Below, one piece after another: positions 5,569 to 8,338 of a stretch of DNA of 8,338 nucleotides. Both the position numbers and the translations under genes were made by a program. Each line of letters starts with the position of its first letter. Within the stretch, counting starts at the first letter, position 1. The notes beneath the pieces are model-generated. The model was not told where the DNA came from and searched no databases. It saw only the letters and a list, made by a program, of their open reading frames with translations. The stretch spans positions 1-8,338 of the forward strand of contig JAGCSS010000281.1 in NCBI GenBank assembly GCA_017964055.1. The letters are read 5' to 3'. This DNA is from Lachnospiraceae bacterium. Its GTDB lineage: Bacteria; Bacillota; Clostridia; Lachnospirales; Lachnospiraceae.

Positions 5569-6180
5569 ATGCATCAAAAGATAAATATTGCGATGGCTAT
5601 AGTGATCGCGCTCTCGGCGGTCATGAGCCTGATCGCGTTTTTCATGAAGCCCGCAGCGGCAGCGGATGACGGTGTGATCACCGTACCGGCACCCGAGCAG
5701 ACAAAGGCTCAGCGCCCGCCCTGCTTCCCGGACCCCGAAGCGAATTATGTCAAGCTGCCGGAGACGGAGAACCTGGCAGAGGGAAAGCCTGTTGCATCGG
5801 GAGAATATACGGATGTTTACGCAGAGAGCAATGTAAATGACGGAAAAACGGATACCTACTGGGAGAGCAAGGGCTTTCCCGCGGAAATGACGATAGATCT
5901 GGGAGCGCAGCATAAAGTATCGACTGTGGCTGTAAGGCTCAATCCTTCTGCGATATGGGAGGCCCGCACGCAGGAGATCGCGGTGCTCGGCAGTCCGGAC
6001 GGAGAGAACTTCAGCGAACTCTCGGCCGCAAACCGTTACGGCTTTGACCCGAATACGGGCAACCGCATCAGGATCGATTTCGAGGCGGCAGATGTGCGCT
6101 TTGTAAAAGTCGTATTCACGATGAACTCCTCGGCGCGTACCGGCGGCGCGCAGGCTGCGGAGATAGAGGTGTATGAATAA
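5569..6180 (+). CDS. Small membrane-anchored or secreted CBM32 (F5/8 type C, discoidin) protein
   Basis: A 203-residue protein. Residues 5-26 are a hydrophobic signal segment, with PAAAADD (28-34) as a possible cleavage site, so it is either anchored or secreted. A Pro-rich stretch runs to about 60. Residues about 68-202 form one F5/8 type C/CBM32 domain: NLAEGKPVASGEY, then NVNDGKTDTYWES (88-100), MTIDLGAQHKVSTVAVRLNP (107-126), an EIAVLGSPDGENF strand pair (136-148), and RFVKVVF..AAEIEVY at the end. CBM32 domains typically bind galactose- or GlcNAc-type sugars and often accompany glycan-active enzymes, but here the domain stands alone. ATG 5569 has AAGGAG 6 nt upstream. A GTG at 5509 in the same frame would add 20 polar residues before the signal segment and is disfavoured. 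With no clear promoter in the 105-bp gap, it is probably co-transcribed with the beta-helix hydrolase, and a strong terminator follows at 6197-6242. Confidence 0.88.
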   Translation: MHQKINIAMAIVIALSAVMSLIAFFMKPAAAADDGVITVPAPEQTKAQRPPCFPDPEANYVKLPETENLAEGKPVASGEYTDVYAESNVNDGKTDTYWESKGFPAEMTIDLGAQHKVSTVAVRLNPSAIWEARTQEIAVLGSPDGENFSELSAANRYGFDPNTGNRIRIDFEAADVRFVKVVFTMNSSARTGGAQAAEIEVYE

Positions 6181-6196
6181 GTAAAAGAAGAGTAAG

Positions 6197-6242
6197 AAAA
6201 GAAGTGCCTGTCAACATAAACATGGTGACAGGCACTTCTTTT
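6197..6242. terminator. Bidirectional intrinsic terminator between the CBM32 gene and the FMN-binding protein gene
   Basis: A perfect 17-bp stem pairs AAAAGAAGTGCCTGTCA (6197-6213) with TGACAGGCACTTCTTTT (6226-6242) around a 12-nt loop. It is A-rich on one side and T-rich on the other, so it can stop transcription in both directions, as expected between convergent genes ending at 6180 and 6258. The inner word GTGCCTGTCA is identical to that in the hairpin at 311-356, while the loops are unrelated. Confidence 0.9.
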
Positions 6243-6257
6243 CGGTACAGTTTTGTA

Positions 6258-6650
6258 TTAGAACTTTATCTCTCTCGGAGCTGCGGCAAATGAACTGATC
6301 ACCGCTGTCGCATCCTCAAAATAGAGAACTTCGGTATTGTCGTCATTCTCATTGTACATGCCGCGAAGGTTCGGATAATCGTCGAGCATATGCTTCTTTG
6401 CCTCAACCCTTTCATCGGGGATCAGCTTTCCGCTGACGCGGATCCACTCGCCGCCGGTAAAGCCGCAGATCTCAGACTTGGGATTGGCGTGGAGCTGCTT
6501 TGAAACGGGCTTTGACTTGCCTGTCTGGATGTAAAGTTTGCCGTCAAAGATCGCTACGGTCCCGAAAGGACGTACTCTGGGCTGGTCGCCCTCAACGGTT
6601 GCCAGATAATAGGTCTCGCATTTCTTTAAAAAATCATATACTTCCTGCAT
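6258..6650 (-). CDS. Pyridoxamine 5'-phosphate oxidase-like FMN-binding split-barrel protein
   Basis: A 130-residue cytoplasmic protein of the compact clostridial PNPOx-like type, usually described as a flavin-binding family protein of unproven reaction. The N-terminal helix MQEVYDFLKK leads into TYYLATVEGDQPRVRPFG (13-30), the first strands of the split barrel, in which RVRPFG lines the flavin phosphate site. LYIQTGKSKPVSKQLHANPKSEI (39-61) and the WIRVSGKL strand (69-76) follow the family pattern. It is too short, and lacks the C-terminal substrate segment, to be a true PdxH. ATG 6650 is preceded by AGGAGAGG 4 nt away. A separate promoter is visible upstream and the gene ends at the bidirectional hairpin, so it is probably transcribed alone. 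Nothing links it to the glycan locus. A role in flavin- or F420-type redox or detoxification is possible but not shown. Confidence 0.88.
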   Translation of the reverse strand: MQEVYDFLKKCETYYLATVEGDQPRVRPFGTVAIFDGKLYIQTGKSKPVSKQLHANPKSEICGFTGGEWIRVSGKLIPDERVEAKKHMLDDYPNLRGMYNENDDNTEVLYFEDATAVISSFAAAPREIKF

Positions 6651-6706
6651 ATTACCTCTCCTTTTCTGATGATGTACATGTGCGGCGGACGCCGACTGTA
6701 TGACTG

Positions 6707-6735
6707 ATTATAACACATTTCGCGCGGATTGCCCA
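6707..6735 (-). promoter_or_regulatory. Extended -10 promoter for the FMN-binding protein gene
   Basis: On the minus strand a perfect TATAAT (6712-6707) is preceded by TG one base upstream (TGtTATAAT), an extended -10. At 17 bp spacing stands TGGGCA (6735-6730), a four-of-six match to the -35 consensus. The leader would be about 50 nt. The stretch 6736-6783 behind it is A/T-rich and shows no convincing terminator for the RNA methyltransferase gene. Confidence 0.65.
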
Positions 6736-6783
6736 TGCAGACAGAGTAAATAAACAATGAAATATTAATAAAACCGACAGGCG

Positions 6784-7584
6784 CTACCTGCAGAGCTCCC
6801 AGAAGGTCACTGCCGAGGCGGCTGCCACATTCAGCGAATCGACGCCGTTCTGCATAGGGATGACGGCAGTATAGTCGGACGCGGCGATGGTCTCATCCTT
6901 TATGCCGGTGCTCTCTGTGCCGAATATCACGGCGAGCCGGTCGTGCCCCTTAAGTTCGGGCGAGGAAAGCGGGACCGCACTGTCCTTTAAGGCCATGGAA
7001 ACGGTCGTAAAACCGGACTCTTTCAGCAGTTCCATATAGTCGTCATGCTTGTCGAAAAAAGTGAAAGGCACGGAAAAAACAGTGCCCATCGATACCCGCG
7101 CGGCTCTGCGGTACAAGGGATCGGAGCACGCGTGGGTGAGCAGGACGGCATCAACGCCGAGCGCTGCGGCGGATCTGAATATCGCGCCGACATTTGTTGG
7201 ATTCATTACATCTTCCATCAGGCAGACACGGCGGGCATCTGCGAGCAGATCGCCCGGAGACGGAAGCACGGGACGGCGCATCGCGCAGAGCACTCCGCGG
7301 GTCAGATTGTAGCCGGTCAAGCCGTTGATCACATCGAGAGGGGCTACATATACGGGAATATCAAAGGCATAAGTGTCGAGTATTCCGCCGGCAAAGCATT
7401 TTTCTTCGATCAGGAATGATACCGGTCTGCAGCCTGCCGCAAGCGCGCGGGAGATCACCAGCTCCGTTTCCGCGACGAACACGCCGCCGGCGGGCTCGTA
7501 AAAGCGCTTCAGCTGGACCTCATTGAGCTCGGTATACATTTCAAGTCTGCCGTCATGCAGATCGTTTATCCTGATGATTTCCAT
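6784..7584 (-). CDS. SpoU/TrmH-family RNA 2'-O-methyltransferase
   Basis: A 266-residue SPOUT enzyme that would transfer a methyl group from S-adenosylmethionine to a ribose 2'-OH in rRNA or tRNA. The N-terminal part (about 20-100) resembles the substrate-binding domain seen in 23S rRNA methylases (RFYEPAGGVFVAETELVI and onward). The three family motifs are clear: motif 1 NPTNVGAIFRSAAALG (128-143) with N131 and R137; motif 2 FGTESTGI (221-228) with E224; motif 3 IPMQNGVDSLNVAAASAV (242-259) with S250 and N252, which builds the SAM-binding knot. ATG 7584 was chosen because AGGA lies about 6 nt upstream and the SPOUT homology begins after it; upstream in-frame ATGs would extend it by up to 27 residues through the promoter. 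The substrate nucleotide cannot be assigned. The gene is unrelated to the glycan locus. Confidence 0.93.
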   Translation of the reverse strand: MEIIRINDLHDGRLEMYTELNEVQLKRFYEPAGGVFVAETELVISRALAAGCRPVSFLIEEKCFAGGILDTYAFDIPVYVAPLDVINGLTGYNLTRGVLCAMRRPVLPSPGDLLADARRVCLMEDVMNPTNVGAIFRSAAALGVDAVLLTHACSDPLYRRAARVSMGTVFSVPFTFFDKHDDYMELLKESGFTTVSMALKDSAVPLSSPELKGHDRLAVIFGTESTGIKDETIAASDYTAVIPMQNGVDSLNVAAASAVTFWELCR

Positions 7585-7638
7585 AGCATTCCTCTTTTGT
7601 GGGGCAAAACGCGTGATCCGTTTTGCGATCTGTTTTAT

Positions 7639-7647
7639 ATTGTAGCA
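7639..7647 (-). promoter_or_regulatory. Extended -10 promoter for the RNA methyltransferase gene
   Basis: On the minus strand TGCTACAAT (7647-7639) is an extended -10 with a five-of-six TATAAT match. No good -35 is found at 16-18 bp, as is usual for extended -10 promoters. The -10 faces the plus-strand -10 at 7679-7684, and CACAAAAA (7646-7653) with TTTTTGTG (7671-7678) makes the two promoters roughly mirror images. Confidence 0.55.
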
Positions 7648-7654
7648 CAAAAAG

Positions 7655-7684
7655 TTGCGGCGCACGGGAGTTTTTGTGTATAAT
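7655..7684 (+). promoter_or_regulatory. Sigma-A-type promoter for the SAM-methyltransferase gene
   Basis: TTGCGG (7655-7660) and a perfect TATAAT (7679-7684) are separated by 18 bp. Transcription would begin near 7691, giving a leader of about 70 nt before the ATG at 7760. Confidence 0.6.
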
Positions 7685-7759
7685 CAAAAAGCAACATTTT
7701 ATTAAAAGGCAGGCAGGATTATGCGCGGCATAAACTGTGAATGCCGAAGGGAGAACAGG

Positions 7760-8338
7760 ATGGAAGATTATCTGAAAAAGGATTTTAAGGATGCTGTAGC
7801 GTTCTGGGACAGCGCTCTCGGAGCTACGGATGAGGAAAAACAGGAGATACTCGATACGGTCGAGGGCAATGAGTGTAAGGATATGGTACCCTCGCCCAAG
7901 CTTTTTGACGCGGTCGAACAGGTCGCAAAGAACGGGAGATTTCTTGATTACGGCTGCGGTCAGGGCTGGGGAGCCCTCGTGGCGGCTAAGCTCGGCTGCA
8001 CCGACGTTACCGCTGTCGACATGGCGGCAAGGGCTGTCGATCTGCTAAAGGTTTATGCGAAGGCATTCAAGGTCGATGATGTGATAAAGGCAGAGGCTAT
8101 CGATGAGAAATGGCTGGCTTCGCAGCCCGATGAGAGCTATGATGTTTTCTTATGCAGCAATGTTATCGATGTTGTCCCCCTCGAGATCGCTGAGGACATA
8201 CTGGACAATGCCGCAAGGGTGCTGAAAAAAGGCGGAAAGGCAGTGATCGGCCTGAACTTTTATATGGCACCCGGGACCGCAAAAGAGAAAGGACTCGAAA
8301 CAAAGGACGACAGATATCTCTACGACAACGGCATCCTC
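7760..8338 (+). CDS. Class I SAM-dependent methyltransferase (3' end outside window)
   Basis: The frame stays open to the last base, giving the first 193 residues. SAM-binding motif I is FLDYGCGQGWGALVAAKLG (61-79), with the D-x-G-x-G-x-G pattern. Motif II follows as VTAVDMA (83-89), where D87 would bind the ribose hydroxyls. The YDVFLCSNVIDVV strand (127-139) and RVLKKGGKAVIGLNF (153-167) match motifs IV-VI of Rossmann-fold methyltransferases. The substrate is unknown; the Asn and Tyr in the last motifs do not identify a subfamily. ATG 7760 has AAGGGAG 6 nt upstream. An in-frame ATG at 7721 would add 13 residues but has a weaker site. The promoter is divergent from that of the RNA methyltransferase. 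Confidence 0.88.
   Translation, partial: MEDYLKKDFKDAVAFWDSALGATDEEKQEILDTVEGNECKDMVPSPKLFDAVEQVAKNGRFLDYGCGQGWGALVAAKLGCTDVTAVDMAARAVDLLKVYAKAFKVDDVIKAEAIDEKWLASQPDESYDVFLCSNVIDVVPLEIAEDILDNAARVLKKGGKAVIGLNFYMAPGTAKEKGLETKDDRYLYDNGIL

Noticed and set aside
6772..6796. CAGG/CCTG hairpin plus T-rich tract at the end of the RNA methyltransferase gene as a terminator
   Set aside because: The stem is 4-5 bp and includes the stop codon in its loop; it is too weak to call.

Overview
The window looks like a chromosomal piece of a Gram-positive gut- or rumen-type clostridium (Lachnospiraceae/Oscillospiraceae-like; this is inference). The signs are strong AGGAG-type ribosome binding sites before nearly every gene, a lipoprotein with a Pro/Thr-rich linker, membrane-anchored carbohydrate-active proteins, sigma-A-like promoters and roughly 50% GC. 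No mobile element, CRISPR array, tRNA or rRNA was seen.

Bases 1-6242 read as a carbohydrate-utilisation locus. It starts with the C-terminal end of a GH65 disaccharide phosphorylase (+). Convergent to it, on the minus strand, is a LacI-family regulator followed 9 bp later by beta-phosphoglucomutase (pgmB). Then comes a surface lipoprotein made of two nearly identical ~200-residue beta-sandwich-like domains (minus strand). Divergent from it is a membrane-anchored right-handed beta-helix glycoside hydrolase (GH28/GH49-like) followed by a small anchored CBM32/discoidin-domain protein (+). The 247-bp divergent intergenic region holds a consensus-like promoter in each direction. Each promoter has a perfect palindrome with the core GTTTAACGTTAAAC and a central CpG just downstream of its -10, the expected place for repression by the LacI-family protein encoded nearby.

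A working model (inference) is that the beta-helix enzyme cleaves a glycan at the cell surface while the CBM32 protein and the tandem-domain lipoprotein hold it. Disaccharides are imported by a transporter outside the window, GH65 phosphorolyses them to beta-glucose 1-phosphate, and PgmB converts that to glucose 6-phosphate. If GH65 acts on an alpha-glucan disaccharide, the surface enzyme is better read as a GH49-like alpha-glucanase than as a pectinase.

Bases 6258-8338 are ordinary chromosomal genes: a PNPOx-like FMN-binding split-barrel protein (-), a SpoU/TrmH-family RNA 2'-O-methyltransferase (-), and a divergent class I SAM methyltransferase (+) that runs off the end. Two convergent gene junctions (311-355 and 6197-6242) carry terminator hairpins sharing the stem word GTGCCTGTCA with unrelated loops, which suggests a dispersed REP-like family.
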